64,000 nucleotides of DNA from GCA-002726655 sp046582185 (GTDB lineage: Bacteria > Pseudomonadota > Gammaproteobacteria > Pseudomonadales > Azotimanducaceae). The stretch is taken from assembly GCA_046582185.1 (NCBI GenBank), contig JAYGEX010000013.1, forward strand, positions 124,001 through 188,000, read 5' to 3'. The notes under the pieces are model-generated. The model was not told where the DNA came from. It did not search any database and saw only the letters and a list, made by a program, of their open reading frames with translations. Made by a program: the position numbers and the translations under genes. The stretch's first letter is position 1. Each line of letters begins with the position of its first letter. Of this stretch, positions 26,454-35,185 are shown piece by piece.

Positions 26454-27524
26454 TCACGCCTTACCTTTGACTCTGAGCTGATTGCTCTGTGCGAATGCCA
26501 CCATCCTGTTGAGAGGTATTAAGGCACGCTTGCTAATCTCTGGATCGACAAATATTTCATTGTTGTTGGCCGCGTCACCGTTCTTACTTTGGAGCAAGGT
26601 CGCTTCGAGATTTTCCAGGACGTTCATACCCATCCATGGGCAATGAGCACAGCTGCGACAGCTCGCTCCATTACCTGCAGTGGGCGCTTCGATCAGGGTC
26701 TTGCTCGGCGCGGCCTGATGCATCTTGTAAAAAATCGCCTTATCTGTTGCGACAATAAACTTCTCGTTTGGCAACTCCTGCGCGGCACGAATTATCTGCG
26801 TGGTTGAACCAACAACTGTAGCTAGCTGAATTACAGATTGAGGTGATTCCGGGTGCACCAGGACAGCCGCATCAGGGTGCACGTTCATAAGATCTCGAAG
26901 ACCCTGCTCTTTGAACTCTTCATGGACAATACAGGAACCTTGCCACATGACCATGTCTGCGCCTGTCTCGTTTTGAATATAGGAGCCCAGGAATCGGTCG
27001 GGTGCCCAGAGTATTTTTTTACCCTCATCCATTAAATATTCTGCAACTTCAAGGGCAATACTGGAGGTCACCACCCAATCTGAGCGCGCTTTAACCGCAG
27101 CAGAAGTATTTGCGTACACAACAACTGTTCGATCCGGGTGTTCATCGCAGAAAGCTGAAAATTCATCTATAGGACAACCAAGATCAAGTGAGCAGGTCGC
27201 TTCCAGCGTTGGCATCAATACGCGTTTTTCCGGGCTTAATATCTTGGCAGTCTCACCCATAAACTTAACACCGGCGACAACCAGGGTTTGCGCATCATGC
27301 CTGGCGCCAAATTTTGCCATTTCCAGTGAATCAGAGACGCAACCGCCGGTTTCTTCCGCGAGGGACTGAATTGCATCATCCGTGTAGTAGTGAGCGACCA
27401 GGACTGCATTTTGCTCAAGCAACAGGGCTTTGATACGATCTTTAAAACCGCTGATCTCCTGCTCATCAATGCTATGGCTCTGATGCAGGGGAATGTCGAA
27501 AGCGATATTGCTCAATTTTTTCAC
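26454..27524 (-). CDS. nadA: Quinolinate synthase
   Basis: 356 aa. The three [4Fe-4S] ligands match E. coli NadA spacing: Cys111 (EATCSLDLGC), Cys198 (WQGSCIVHE) and Cys295 (SCAHCPWMGMN). Other motifs are VLVAHYYTDDAIQSLAEETGG and VVAGVKFMGETAKIL. It condenses iminoaspartate and DHAP to quinolinate in NAD synthesis. It sits near tRNA-Lys and bepA, as in related gammaproteobacteria. Confidence 0.96.
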   Translation of the reverse strand: MKKLSNIAFDIPLHQSHSIDEQEISGFKDRIKALLLEQNAVLVAHYYTDDAIQSLAEETGGCVSDSLEMAKFGARHDAQTLVVAGVKFMGETAKILSPEKRVLMPTLEATCSLDLGCPIDEFSAFCDEHPDRTVVVYANTSAAVKARSDWVVTSSIALEVAEYLMDEGKKILWAPDRFLGSYIQNETGADMVMWQGSCIVHEEFKEQGLRDLMNVHPDAAVLVHPESPQSVIQLATVVGSTTQIIRAAQELPNEKFIVATDKAIFYKMHQAAPSKTLIEAPTAGNGASCRSCAHCPWMGMNVLENLEATLLQSKNGDAANNNEIFVDPEISKRALIPLNRMVAFAQSNQLRVKGKA

Positions 27525-27667
27525 TCATCGATGAAAAATGGGTTTACCAGTATACATCATGGATAATGGAAAATAGCCAAGACGCTCAACTCTTATCCCC
27601 GCGAAGATACTTGCGACAAGTAATGGTCGGTTATACTTCGCGACTCACTCAAAACCGTCTTTTATAA

Positions 27668-28591
27668 ATGTTAAACATCGCTTTACTGATAGCCGAGACA
27701 GAAACGATTGTCGATGGTAACTATCGACGATTCGCTAATGAATTGTTGAAGCGAGACATCGACGTGACCGTTTGTCTAATGGACTCCCTGTGTCTATACA
27801 AATCCGATATCCGGGCGCTTGGCTTTAAGGTAAACGCGCTGCTGGAAGACGGCGTTGCATTCCCGGCATTTCAAACATTTGCTATGCATGATTTCTCCGA
27901 CGTTTGGGTTCTTTCCCTGGGTTTTCGAAGCAGTTTTCTGGATAAATTCCAGCTCCTCTATTCCCTGGACGAAAAGACCAAAGTTACGAATTCCCTGGAT
28001 GCCCTTATGCATCTCAAGAGTAAGTACTTTTTGGCCAGCAAACCGGATCTCTTCAAATACCCGGCATCCTTTGCTTCCTGCAATCCGGATGAACTCTTTG
28101 AAATTTTAAAAGATGGCGTAGCCTGGATAGCCAAACCACCGGCCGGAAGCCTTGGCAGAGACGTATTCTTGATAAAGAAAGGCGATCCAAATGCCAGGGT
28201 CATTCTGGAAAATCTTTGTGGCATCGAGAGAAACCAATTTGTCCTTCTCCAGGAATATGTCCCGGAGATTGAGCGCGGTGAAAAACGGGTATTGTTCGCA
28301 GGCGGAAAAGTGGTCGGCCAATACTTGAGGATCGCCCACAAAGACCACAGAACCAACGTCATGCAAGGTGCCAAGATCAAAGAGTGCGATCTAAGCCCCG
28401 AGGAGGCTGCCTATTGCGAACAATTGGGGGGATTTCTCAAGGATTTTGGCGCCAGCTTCGTCGGTCTTGACCTCGCCTACCCCTGGATAATTGAATTTAA
28501 CGTGATCAACCCCGGCGGACTACTCACAATAGAGGAGCTGACGGGTCAGGACCTTACATCCAGCATTATCGACGAGATTGGCTTTATTTAA
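27668..28591 (+). CDS. Glutathione synthetase-like ATP-grasp protein
   Basis: 307 aa. The N-terminal substrate domain is followed by ATP-grasp signatures: KYFLASKPDLFKYP, AWIAKPPAGSLGRDVFLI for the nucleotide lysine and glycine-rich loop, FVLLQEYVPEIERGEKRVLF, and metal site IIEFNVINPGGL. The order matches GshB (about 315 aa), though the N-terminus is diverged and the binding-loop text is not that of E. coli. Most likely it joins gamma-glutamylcysteine and glycine; a related peptide ligase is the alternative. It ends 53 bp before tRNA-Lys. Confidence 0.7.
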   Translation: MLNIALLIAETETIVDGNYRRFANELLKRDIDVTVCLMDSLCLYKSDIRALGFKVNALLEDGVAFPAFQTFAMHDFSDVWVLSLGFRSSFLDKFQLLYSLDEKTKVTNSLDALMHLKSKYFLASKPDLFKYPASFASCNPDELFEILKDGVAWIAKPPAGSLGRDVFLIKKGDPNARVILENLCGIERNQFVLLQEYVPEIERGEKRVLFAGGKVVGQYLRIAHKDHRTNVMQGAKIKECDLSPEEAAYCEQLGGFLKDFGASFVGLDLAYPWIIEFNVINPGGLLTIEELTGQDLTSSIIDEIGFI

Positions 28592-28644
28592 TCAGGTTCT
28601 TGAGTTTTGACCACGAATCGGTATGATGTCGCACTTCCCAATAT

Positions 28645-28720
28645 GGGGCGTTAGCTCAGTCGGTAGAGCAGCTGGCTTTTAACTAGTTGGTCCCGCGTTC
28701 GAGTCGCGGACGCCCCACCA
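28645..28720 (+). tRNA. tRNA-Lys (anticodon TTT)
   Basis: A 76-nt cloverleaf with encoded CCA. Acceptor arms GGGGCGT and ACGCCCC pair; the D-loop has AGTCGGTAGA; the anticodon loop is CTTTTAA with anticodon TTT at 28678-28680; the T-arm is GCG-TTCGAGT-CGC. The first 30 bases resemble E. coli tRNA-Lys. In Pseudomonas aeruginosa the tRNA-Lys next to queC is a known island insertion site; here queC lies 17.4 kb away with accessory genes between. Confidence 0.97.
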
Positions 28721-28726
28721 ATTCAA

Positions 28727-28751
28727 AGGGCTGTAGAGCATTCTAAGCCCT
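28727..28751 (+). terminator. Hairpin just after tRNA-Lys
   Basis: AGGGCT-G-TAGA-gcat-TCTA-AGCCCT forms a 10-bp stem with one bulged base, starting 7 nt after the tRNA CCA. There is no clear T-run after it, so it is a processing or termination structure of uncertain efficiency. Confidence 0.5.
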
Positions 28752-28978
28752 CGCAAAATATCTGTAGAAGATTTGTAGAAACAACCTGCACCGTTTGAGG
28801 TATTAACATACCCTCCTTTGTTACTCCTTTAACAATCCAGTCGTTAACCAATCAGCTAAACGGCAGGACACCTGAGACTCGTCATAACTCAACACTTTCT
28901 ACCTTGGAAATCGTTCCTAGTTGGCTGATTAGACATTCAGACATATTCAAGACATCAACTTAAGTGGAATTCACTATA

Positions 28979-28994
28979 CTGTATATGTGTACAG
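28979..28994 (+). promoter_or_regulatory. LexA (SOS) box upstream of the 112-aa orphan gene
   Basis: CTGTATATGTGTACAG fits CTGT-N8-ACAG exactly and is extended by TATA/TATA on both sides. A TATACT -10-like hexamer (28975-28980) overlaps it. The ATG of the next gene is 16 nt downstream. Confidence 0.78.
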
Positions 28995-29010
28995 TATACG
29001 CCTTAAACAA

Positions 29011-29349
29011 ATGCACAAAGGAACCATCCTCAATCACGATAGTAAAGGTGCTGTCGGAGTCCTGCTAAAAAACGGGGATCTACGATTCGTTTACTGGGGA
29101 GGATTCACTCTTGAGATGCATCACCCAGTGAAACTATTCGTTCATCAATACAGTCGAGAGAATGAATGGAATCCGCGGAGCTCGGGATCAAAGATGCCAG
29201 TCTATACAGAGCTGAAGCCAGGAGAGTTCCTGGTCGGAAGTTGGTCAAATGAATACGTATACGCAATGCTGCCCTTTCTGATTGTTGAGGGGAAGCTTTC
29301 GGAGTATTGGCAAGATAACTTTTTCGTCAAAACGAGCGTTCCAAAATAG
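29011..29349 (+). CDS. Orphan SOS-boxed protein (112 aa)
   Basis: Start chosen at ATG 29011 rather than the GTG at 28987, which lies inside the LexA box. The protein starts MHKGTILNHDSKGAVGVLLK. It contains beta-rich text (NGDLRFVYWGGFTLEMHHPV) and a mid-region with many Ser/Pro, with no cysteine and no membrane segment. I do not recognise a family. The LexA palindrome 16 nt upstream implies repression in unstressed cells and induction by DNA damage. It is the first gene after tRNA-Lys in the accessory block, so it may have come from a mobile element. Confidence 0.6.
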   Translation: MHKGTILNHDSKGAVGVLLKNGDLRFVYWGGFTLEMHHPVKLFVHQYSRENEWNPRSSGSKMPVYTELKPGEFLVGSWSNEYVYAMLPFLIVEGKLSEYWQDNFFVKTSVPK

Positions 29350-29554
29350 CCACTGGTTTGTTGCCACGAGAGTATATGCGAGGAAGATGCAGGTTCAGGT
29401 GATTTAACAAGCTGTAGCTCATCCAACCTGCTTCAGCCGAAACCTTAGCGATATCGTTTTCACCTTCGCGGCTGTACACCTCAACGACATCACCTGTGCT
29501 ACACCAACCCGGCGTAAACCTTCTCTTACCACGCCTATATACATCTAAATTCAA
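29327..29554 (-). CDS. Possible small protein (75 aa), unrecognised
   Basis: Starts MNLDVYRRGKRRFTPGWCST and ends RGNKPVAILERSF. Its 3' end overlaps the end of the SOS-boxed gene by 23 bp in a convergent arrangement. A TATAGT-like element lies about 15 nt before the ATG, but no clear ribosome site does. The segment 29350-29601 otherwise holds nothing. Could be chance. Confidence 0.3.
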   Translation of the reverse strand: MNLDVYRRGKRRFTPGWCSTGDVVEVYSREGENDIAKVSAEAGWMSYSLLNHLNLHLPRIYSRGNKPVAILERSF

Positions 29555-29601
29555 CTATACTCGCTGATGCACATGAACATGCCCAACTGGAATACCACAC
29601 A

Positions 29602-30216
29602 ATGAAAATCATCGGCGCGGGTTTTTCTCGAACAGGTACATTCTCGCTAAAGCACGCGATTCAAGCCCTAGGTTTTGAACCTTGTTATCACGGTGAAGTG
29701 ATTTTCCAACGACCTGATCATGTCGAAATCTGGAACACGGTCCTGCAGCAGCAACCGGATTGGCAAGCCTTGTTCTCTGGATACGAAGCTGGCCTGGACA
29801 GCCCTATTTGCTTTTTCTGGCGCGAAATTCTAACAAGCTTCCCAGATGCGAAAGTAATACTAACGAAGCGAGACCCAAATGATTGGTATGAAAGTTTTGC
29901 AGCTTCCCTTTACCCAGCGATGATGAACCCAGAGCGGGCACCGAAGGAAATTCAAGGGGCATTAAAGATGGCCAAAGCAATTGTTCTCGATCATATATTC
30001 GGCGGAAAGTTCGAAGACCGAAGGTTTGCAATTGAGATTTACAACAAGCATAACGACTCAGTTGAAGCCAGCTTCACCAATGAAAAGTCAGAACTACTGG
30101 TTTTCGAAGTCGCGAACGGATGGGCGCCATTGTGTGCATTTTTAGATCAGCCGATACCCCACATTGAATTCCCGAACACCAATTCAAGGGAACAATTTCA
30201 ATCTATATTGAGATAA
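29602..30216 (+). CDS. Sulfotransferase family protein (Sulfotransfer_4 type)
   Basis: 204 aa. PAPS-binding 5'-loop IGAGFSRTGTFSLKHAIQAL, then VILTKRDPNDWYESF, the 3'-phosphate-binding region, and a C-terminal ELLVFEVANGWAPLCAFLDQ with PIPHIEFPNTN. These are the hallmarks of PF17784-type sulfotransferases, often 200-230 aa. It should move sulfate from PAPS to an alcohol or amine on an unknown acceptor, in the cytoplasm. Single gene, promoter probably in the upstream gap. Confidence 0.85.
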   Translation: MKIIGAGFSRTGTFSLKHAIQALGFEPCYHGEVIFQRPDHVEIWNTVLQQQPDWQALFSGYEAGLDSPICFFWREILTSFPDAKVILTKRDPNDWYESFAASLYPAMMNPERAPKEIQGALKMAKAIVLDHIFGGKFEDRRFAIEIYNKHNDSVEASFTNEKSELLVFEVANGWAPLCAFLDQPIPHIEFPNTNSREQFQSILR

Positions 30217-30375
30217 CAGGTATGCAGGTAGTCTCCCCTAGTTTCACTGTCGATAACTGGCACAATTTCACGGTTATCAATACTTGCTCAGGGTCCACAG
30301 AAGTCTCGTTCTAAACGCCATGACCTACCCAAGATCTCACCTCGTCGACCCGGAAGGCAGCGTTGATCTTGTTTT

Positions 30376-31737
30376 TCACGTTCTGTTCTTGGCGGTCCTG
30401 TTGTTGGCTGTCCTAATCTCCTCTCTCTTCTCAATCATTGAGTCACGATAGTCAGCATAAAGAAACAGAACCATGGTTATGGTTGCGCCAACTGCGGTCA
30501 TAACCAGGATTAATAAAAAACTCTGCCATCCACCTTCTTGATCTGCGACCGAACCGCCGACAAAGTCAAATACCATCGTCCCGGAATAGGCGACTGCATC
30601 AATCAGGCCGATCAACAAACCACAGTGTTTACCGCCAAAATCTATCGAAAATACACTCATAGGCAAGTAATAAGCTGGTGAGATTGCGAATCCGAAGGTA
30701 AAAATGGTGCCTATCGTAAGCATTAACTCTAGCTGTGTATTTAATTGGATGTTTGCAAGTGACCAGAGCAATAATAGGCAAAAGAACGCTAAAACCAGCA
30801 TGCCTCCCAATGCGAAAATGAGAGTCTTTTTCGAAAGCTTGTCAAAAACAAAACCTCCCGCAAATACCGCGACCAGGCAACCTAGCGGGAAAGCGGAAGA
30901 GGCCATCCCTGCTTGAGCAGGTGCAAGCTCGAAAGTTTCACTCAGATAGATGGGAATAAAAGCCTGAAACTCAAACAGTACAGACAGAAATGTAACACTC
31001 AAGCAAATCAGCCAGAAACGAGGGCTTTTAGCAAAAAATGATAAGGCCTCCCGTGTTTCCAGTTCTCTTAATGGGTGATTCTGAGACCAGGCTGTCAGCA
31101 AATTAACGGTCTCTGCTGCTTCGGTGCTGAGTTCTGTAACGTCCGGTGGCCTGCTTCGTAAAAATTTCAGCAGCACCAACATGATCACTACCGAAATAAC
31201 CGCCGCGGCAACAAACAAACCTCGCCATGACATCACAAGTAACAGGCTCCCTAACACAAGGGTTGCCGCAACAGAACTTGCACGAGAACTTGTCGCAATA
31301 AAACCCCATACCCGGCCATGTTTTGGATAAAGAAACCAGACCTTGATGATATTGGCGATCGACGGCCATCCTGCAGATTTAGCAAAAATCGTGAGGAAAT
31401 AAAATATGAAGAAGGCGCCATTAGTGGAGACAGTACCGAACATAAAGATGGCAGCAGCAGAGAGAGCGATGGCAAAAATGAAGACCTTGTGACCACCCAA
31501 CTTATCGGCTAATACACCGTTGGTGAGTTTACCCAGCAGATTGCCTGCGGTACCCCAGCCGAGGATAGCGCCAAAGGCTGTTTTATCGAGGTTTAACTCA
31601 TCATCCAGCAGCATAGCTGGCCCTGCTATGCCTACCGTTGTTCGACATAACATTAACGCCGCATAACCTAAGCACATACTGCCGACGATAATGATTTCCC
31701 AGCGAAGATTCAGGCTGTTTAAGATGCCCTTACTCAC
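30376..31737 (-). CDS. MFS transporter, organophosphate antiporter-like
   Basis: 453 aa, 12 membrane segments. It has early GYAALMLCRTTVGIAGPAML, AILGWGTAGNLLGKLTNGVL with loop motif ADKLGGHKVF, and second-half repeat FDKLSKKTLIF. The N-terminal layout resembles GlpT/UhpT-type sugar-phosphate antiporters. A CDP-alcohol phosphotransferase gene lies 69 bp upstream on the same strand, with a divergent cytidylyltransferase beyond. A lipid precursor such as a phosphorylated alcohol is therefore a plausible substrate. The C-terminal tail (NNRTAKNRT) is in a segment partly repeated near 33240-33420. Confidence 0.75.
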   Translation of the reverse strand: MSKGILNSLNLRWEIIIVGSMCLGYAALMLCRTTVGIAGPAMLLDDELNLDKTAFGAILGWGTAGNLLGKLTNGVLADKLGGHKVFIFAIALSAAAIFMFGTVSTNGAFFIFYFLTIFAKSAGWPSIANIIKVWFLYPKHGRVWGFIATSSRASSVAATLVLGSLLLVMSWRGLFVAAAVISVVIMLVLLKFLRSRPPDVTELSTEAAETVNLLTAWSQNHPLRELETREALSFFAKSPRFWLICLSVTFLSVLFEFQAFIPIYLSETFELAPAQAGMASSAFPLGCLVAVFAGGFVFDKLSKKTLIFALGGMLVLAFFCLLLLWSLANIQLNTQLELMLTIGTIFTFGFAISPAYYLPMSVFSIDFGGKHCGLLIGLIDAVAYSGTMVFDFVGGSVADQEGGWQSFLLILVMTAVGATITMVLFLYADYRDSMIEKREEIRTANNRTAKNRT

Positions 31738-31805
31738 TCTGTGCCTGCCTCTTTCTCAATTTTTTCATCGCCTCGAAACAAGGGTAAGAACACCCATGTA
31801 TTTTC

Positions 31806-32459
31806 CTAAATGAGCTTCCAACCATAGATGGCAGTCATTGCAACAGTATATGCCGCCAGAATAAGCACATTGGTTGGGTTCCCCGAAAGTTTTGGTGTTT
31901 TGATCTTCGAGACATTTAGGGCCACGAGTACCAGGCTGCTGACGTAGAGGATGATGGAAAAGTCCCCATGGCTAAATAATCCTTCAAACAAGAATATGAA
32001 AACAAGAATAAGATTGTTGTTATCAAGTGCCAGTCCTGTGTATTTAGCCCCACCAGCAAGACCGAATATACTAAAATAACTTAAGCGCATTGCAGCGGCA
32101 GCAAGCATTAGAAATGCTCCCGGCAGGAAAATGGGGTCGAAGGCCCCATAACTCAATAGAAGAATGGCAGGGGTCACGCCATAACTGACTATGTCGATGA
32201 GTACGTCAAGCTGCCCTCCAAAACGGCTATCATCACCTGTCCTGCCTTTCATCCTGCGTGCGATGAGACCGTCAGCCCAGTCAAAAGCAACAGCCCAGAC
32301 CATGCCAATCATTGCTGCGGAATAAACACCTAATATACAGAAGTAGATAGCAAGCACTGTGCAAGCCAATCCCGCAAGTGAACACAAATTGGGTAGATCT
32401 TTGACATAAGCAAGAATGGAGCTAGGCGACTGCTTTTGCACTGCAGAGTGATCGGTCAT
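31806..32459 (-). CDS. CDP-alcohol phosphatidyltransferase (PssA-like)
   Basis: 217 aa with 6-7 membrane helices. The catalytic signature reads DWADGLIARRMKG...GGQLDVLID, that is DxxDGxxAR...GxxxDxxxD, with four extra residues (around GRTGDD) before the second half compared with the usual motif. IDIVSYGVTPAILLL resembles phosphatidylserine synthase type II (DMVSFGIAPA). It transfers a phosphatidyl group from CDP-diacylglycerol, or the reverse arrangement, to an alcohol in the inner membrane. Acceptor unknown; its neighbours suggest a dedicated headgroup pathway. Confidence 0.8.
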   Translation of the reverse strand: MTDHSAVQKQSPSSILAYVKDLPNLCSLAGLACTVLAIYFCILGVYSAAMIGMVWAVAFDWADGLIARRMKGRTGDDSRFGGQLDVLIDIVSYGVTPAILLLSYGAFDPIFLPGAFLMLAAAAMRLSYFSIFGLAGGAKYTGLALDNNNLILVFIFLFEGLFSHGDFSIILYVSSLVLVALNVSKIKTPKLSGNPTNVLILAAYTVAMTAIYGWKLI

Positions 32460-32612
32460 CTTCGTAAATCCCTGAAATGATTTGTTAATTTGCCAAGTAT
32501 GGATGGCATATTTCTCTCACTTTTATATTTCTGTTTAAGCATTGTGAGATTGGAGGAAAAGCGTATCATACAGCAACGAAAATCCGCCCGATATGAGGAC
32601 TAAATAACAATT

Positions 32613-33056
32613 ATGCTTGTATATACAGTTGGTACCTTCGATTTATTGCATGTCGGCCACCTGACCCTACTGGAATACTGTAAAACACTGGGTGATGTTT
32701 TTGTGGTGGGCGTTGCTGCCGATGAAGTCGTCAATCTCTATAAACCCAATGTACCCGCTATCCCTCTCATTCAACGAATAGAAATGCTGAAAGCCCTGCG
32801 ATGTGTCGATGATGCGCGTGCCTATCATGAGCTTGATTATGTATCTGCTTGTAAAGAATTGGACGTTGATATTTTCGTTATAGGTGAGGATTGGGGAACC
32901 GATCCACATAATCTGGCAGTGGAGGCTTATTTAAAAGCAGCTGGAAAAGAGATTGTTCAAGTTCGGTACAGTCCGCTAACCTCATCGACAAAAATAAAGC
33001 AAAACGTCATCGCCCAATCCCGGATGGAGAGCAGCGGTTTTAAAGCGGCTTCATAA
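32613..33056 (+). CDS. Cytidylyltransferase (TagD/choline-phosphate type)
   Basis: 147 aa. Nucleotide motifs: YTVGTFDLLHVGHLTLLEYC (GxFDxxHxGH), VVGVAADEVV, QRIEMLKALRCVDDA, VIGEDWG and STKIKQNV in place of RTxGISTT. This is the small CTP:phosphoalcohol cytidylyltransferase fold (TagD for glycerol-3-phosphate, Pct/Ect for choline or ethanolamine phosphate). It is divergent from the CDP-alcohol phosphatidyltransferase gene, with about 150 bp between starts. Product is likely a CDP-linked small alcohol. Confidence 0.82.
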   Translation: MLVYTVGTFDLLHVGHLTLLEYCKTLGDVFVVGVAADEVVNLYKPNVPAIPLIQRIEMLKALRCVDDARAYHELDYVSACKELDVDIFVIGEDWGTDPHNLAVEAYLKAAGKEIVQVRYSPLTSSTKIKQNVIAQSRMESSGFKAAS

Positions 33057-33473
33057 CAAGAAAAAATTATTGTACTTTAGCGGCATACACAAACTAAACC
33101 CGGATACCCAACTACGGCAATCCGGGACGTCCAGCAGATAATCAATCTCCCCTTAGATCACTCACAATTATCTGACACTGACAACAACGCACAATCATCG
33201 CTTGCAGGTTCGTTATCCTGAATGTCATAGGCAATGCAGGATCTCATCTCGTCGATTTCCCGGCGTTCCACCAACTGATCTTTGGCTCCGCGAATTCTTG
33301 CCGAAACCTGGAAGTGGGTAACGCGCTATAGGATCGGTGAATTCTTCAGGACACCACCTAAGAATTTGACGGCTGATTCGCCTGATACTAAAGGCTGACA
33401 TCTGTTGTTGGCTGTCCTCATCTTCTGTTTCTTTATGCTTGCCGGAGAACCTGCTTGCCTGGTGCCTTACAGC
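33057..33473. other. Gene-poor stretch with gene relics and a hairpin
   Basis: No complete gene. A 7-bp stem CCCGGAT/ATCCGGG (33099-33126) follows the cytidylyltransferase without a T-run. On the minus strand, 33158-33325 is an open frame reading VTHFQVSARIRGAKDQLVER... to a TGA, entered through an in-frame stop, so it looks like the tail of a lost gene. Parts of 33236-33425 (GATCTCATCTCGTCGA and TGTTGTTGGCTGTCCT) recur at 30333-30420 beside the MFS gene. Confidence 0.5.
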
Positions 33474-35012
33474 TCAGGCTACCTTATTTTCTTTTGTTGG
33501 AGCCGGGTTGTTATAAACAAGAACATCATCATCAAGAGGTGCCGCAGGTAATATGTCTTTTTCAGTATAGTAATCTTGACTATTTATCCATGGGCCAACA
33601 TCACTTTGTTTGGGTAATCGTTTAACGCCACGGCGCATATACCCCGGTGCAAAATCATCTGCATCAATAAAGCCCTTGCCGTTCATACCCTGGTCTTCCT
33701 TGCGTAGTTTCGGCGTACACTGGCGAACGCCCAGCTCATCCATATGATTAAGCAGCCGACAAACATAGTGTGCAATCATGTCGGAACGCATTGTCCAGGA
33801 GGTGCGAATGTAACCAAAGCTCCAGGCAAGATTCGGCATGCCGGATATCATTACTCCGCGATAAGTCCAGCTGTCGGACAAACTAACCGCCTCACCATCC
33901 ACGTCAAAGGCAATGTTGCCTAAGCCGCAAAGTTCTATTCCCGTCGCACTTACGATGATGTCAGCCTCAAGAATCTTTCCCGATTTCAACAGAATACCGT
34001 TCTCAACAAAATGTTCAATTTCTGCCGTTTCTACAGAGGCCTTTCCGGATTTTATGGCTTTAAACATGTCGCCATCGGGAAGCAGGCATAACCTTTCCTT
34101 CCACGGCCCATAACTTGGCGAGAAGTGTGTTTCAATATCATAGCCGTCAGGTAGCTCTTCTGTGGCTCCGTCTATGAGTTCTTTACGAACGGCATCAGGT
34201 TCTGAAACAGAACGCTCAGCGATGTCACGCCCAAATTCAAGTGCCTGTCGTCGTTTAATGCCGTGAATCCAGTCCAGCGGCACATCCAATGCCCGCAGCT
34301 GTTCTATCATCTCGTCTTCCTCACTGTTATCCATGGACATGTAATAGCTGGGTGAACGTTGCAGTTGAGTGATGTGCTCTACGGTTTCTGCCATCGCAGG
34401 AAGTATAGTCGCAGCAGTAGCGCCGGAGCCGATAACGATCACTTTCTTGCCCGTATAATCCAAATCTTCAGGCCATTTTTGTGGATGAATCAGGAGACCG
34501 CCAAATGATTCTTCACCTGGAAAATCAGGTTGATAACCTGCCTCATAGTTATAGTAACCCTGACACATAAACAGAAAGTTGCCGGTATACTTCCTGTTCT
34601 CGCCATTTTGATCCTTAGCTGATACTTCCCAACAAGCAAGCTCTGTTGACCAGGATGCGCTATCTATCCAGTGGTTAAACTTAATATTCGGCGCAAGATT
34701 GTTTTCATCAACAACTTCATGCAGATAACTTAGTATCTCTTCCGCAGTGGCAATGGGCTGACCATGCCATGGTTTAAAGTCATAGCCAAAGGTATAGAGA
34801 TCACTGTCAGAGCGTATACCGGGGTAACGAAACAGATCCCAAGTACCCCCAATGGCATCACGACCTTCAAGAATAACAAAGTCTTTATTGGGACTTTCCC
34901 TTTGCAAATGACATGCTGCGCCGAGGCCGGAAATACCGGCGCCTACAATAATAACGTCATGGTGCTCAATGTTAGTTGGGTTTGTAATGCTAGCGCTTGT
35001 CATATCAGACAA
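33474..35012 (-). CDS. Flavin-containing (Baeyer-Villiger-type) monooxygenase
   Basis: 512 aa. FAD Rossmann motif VIIVGAGISGLGAACHL near residue 20 and GRDAIGGTWDLFRYPGIRSD. The BVMO fingerprint appears as FGGLLIHPQKWPEDL (FxGxxxHxxxWP-like), followed by NADPH motif VIVIGSGATAATILPAM and then IIVSATGIEL. The layout is that of EthA/FMO-type class B monooxygenases, which insert oxygen into ketones or oxidise S/N atoms using NADPH. Single gene; several stop-start relics lie on both sides. Substrate unknown. Confidence 0.9.
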   Translation of the reverse strand: MSDMTSASITNPTNIEHHDVIIVGAGISGLGAACHLQRESPNKDFVILEGRDAIGGTWDLFRYPGIRSDSDLYTFGYDFKPWHGQPIATAEEILSYLHEVVDENNLAPNIKFNHWIDSASWSTELACWEVSAKDQNGENRKYTGNFLFMCQGYYNYEAGYQPDFPGEESFGGLLIHPQKWPEDLDYTGKKVIVIGSGATAATILPAMAETVEHITQLQRSPSYYMSMDNSEEDEMIEQLRALDVPLDWIHGIKRRQALEFGRDIAERSVSEPDAVRKELIDGATEELPDGYDIETHFSPSYGPWKERLCLLPDGDMFKAIKSGKASVETAEIEHFVENGILLKSGKILEADIIVSATGIELCGLGNIAFDVDGEAVSLSDSWTYRGVMISGMPNLAWSFGYIRTSWTMRSDMIAHYVCRLLNHMDELGVRQCTPKLRKEDQGMNGKGFIDADDFAPGYMRRGVKRLPKQSDVGPWINSQDYYTEKDILPAAPLDDDVLVYNNPAPTKENKVA

Positions 35013-35152
35013 TCTTCAATTTTGGTGTGAGTTAATTGGTACATGGAATACTATGAGCATGGAGCCCATCAGGTCCCTCAGATTAGTTGTTGGCTCAGCA
35101 TCGCACATAGCCCGCAGTATCAAACTGATTCTCGATCATACAACAGAGTTGC

Positions 35153-35185
35153 AGAGCCGTCAGCTAAATGTAGAGCCGTCAGCTA
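35153..35185. repeat. Short direct repeat AGAGCCGTCAGCTA (2 copies)
   Basis: AGAGCCGTCAGCTA occurs at 35153-35166 and 35172-35185, in the region between the monooxygenase and the GNAT gene. No function seen. Confidence 0.6.
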
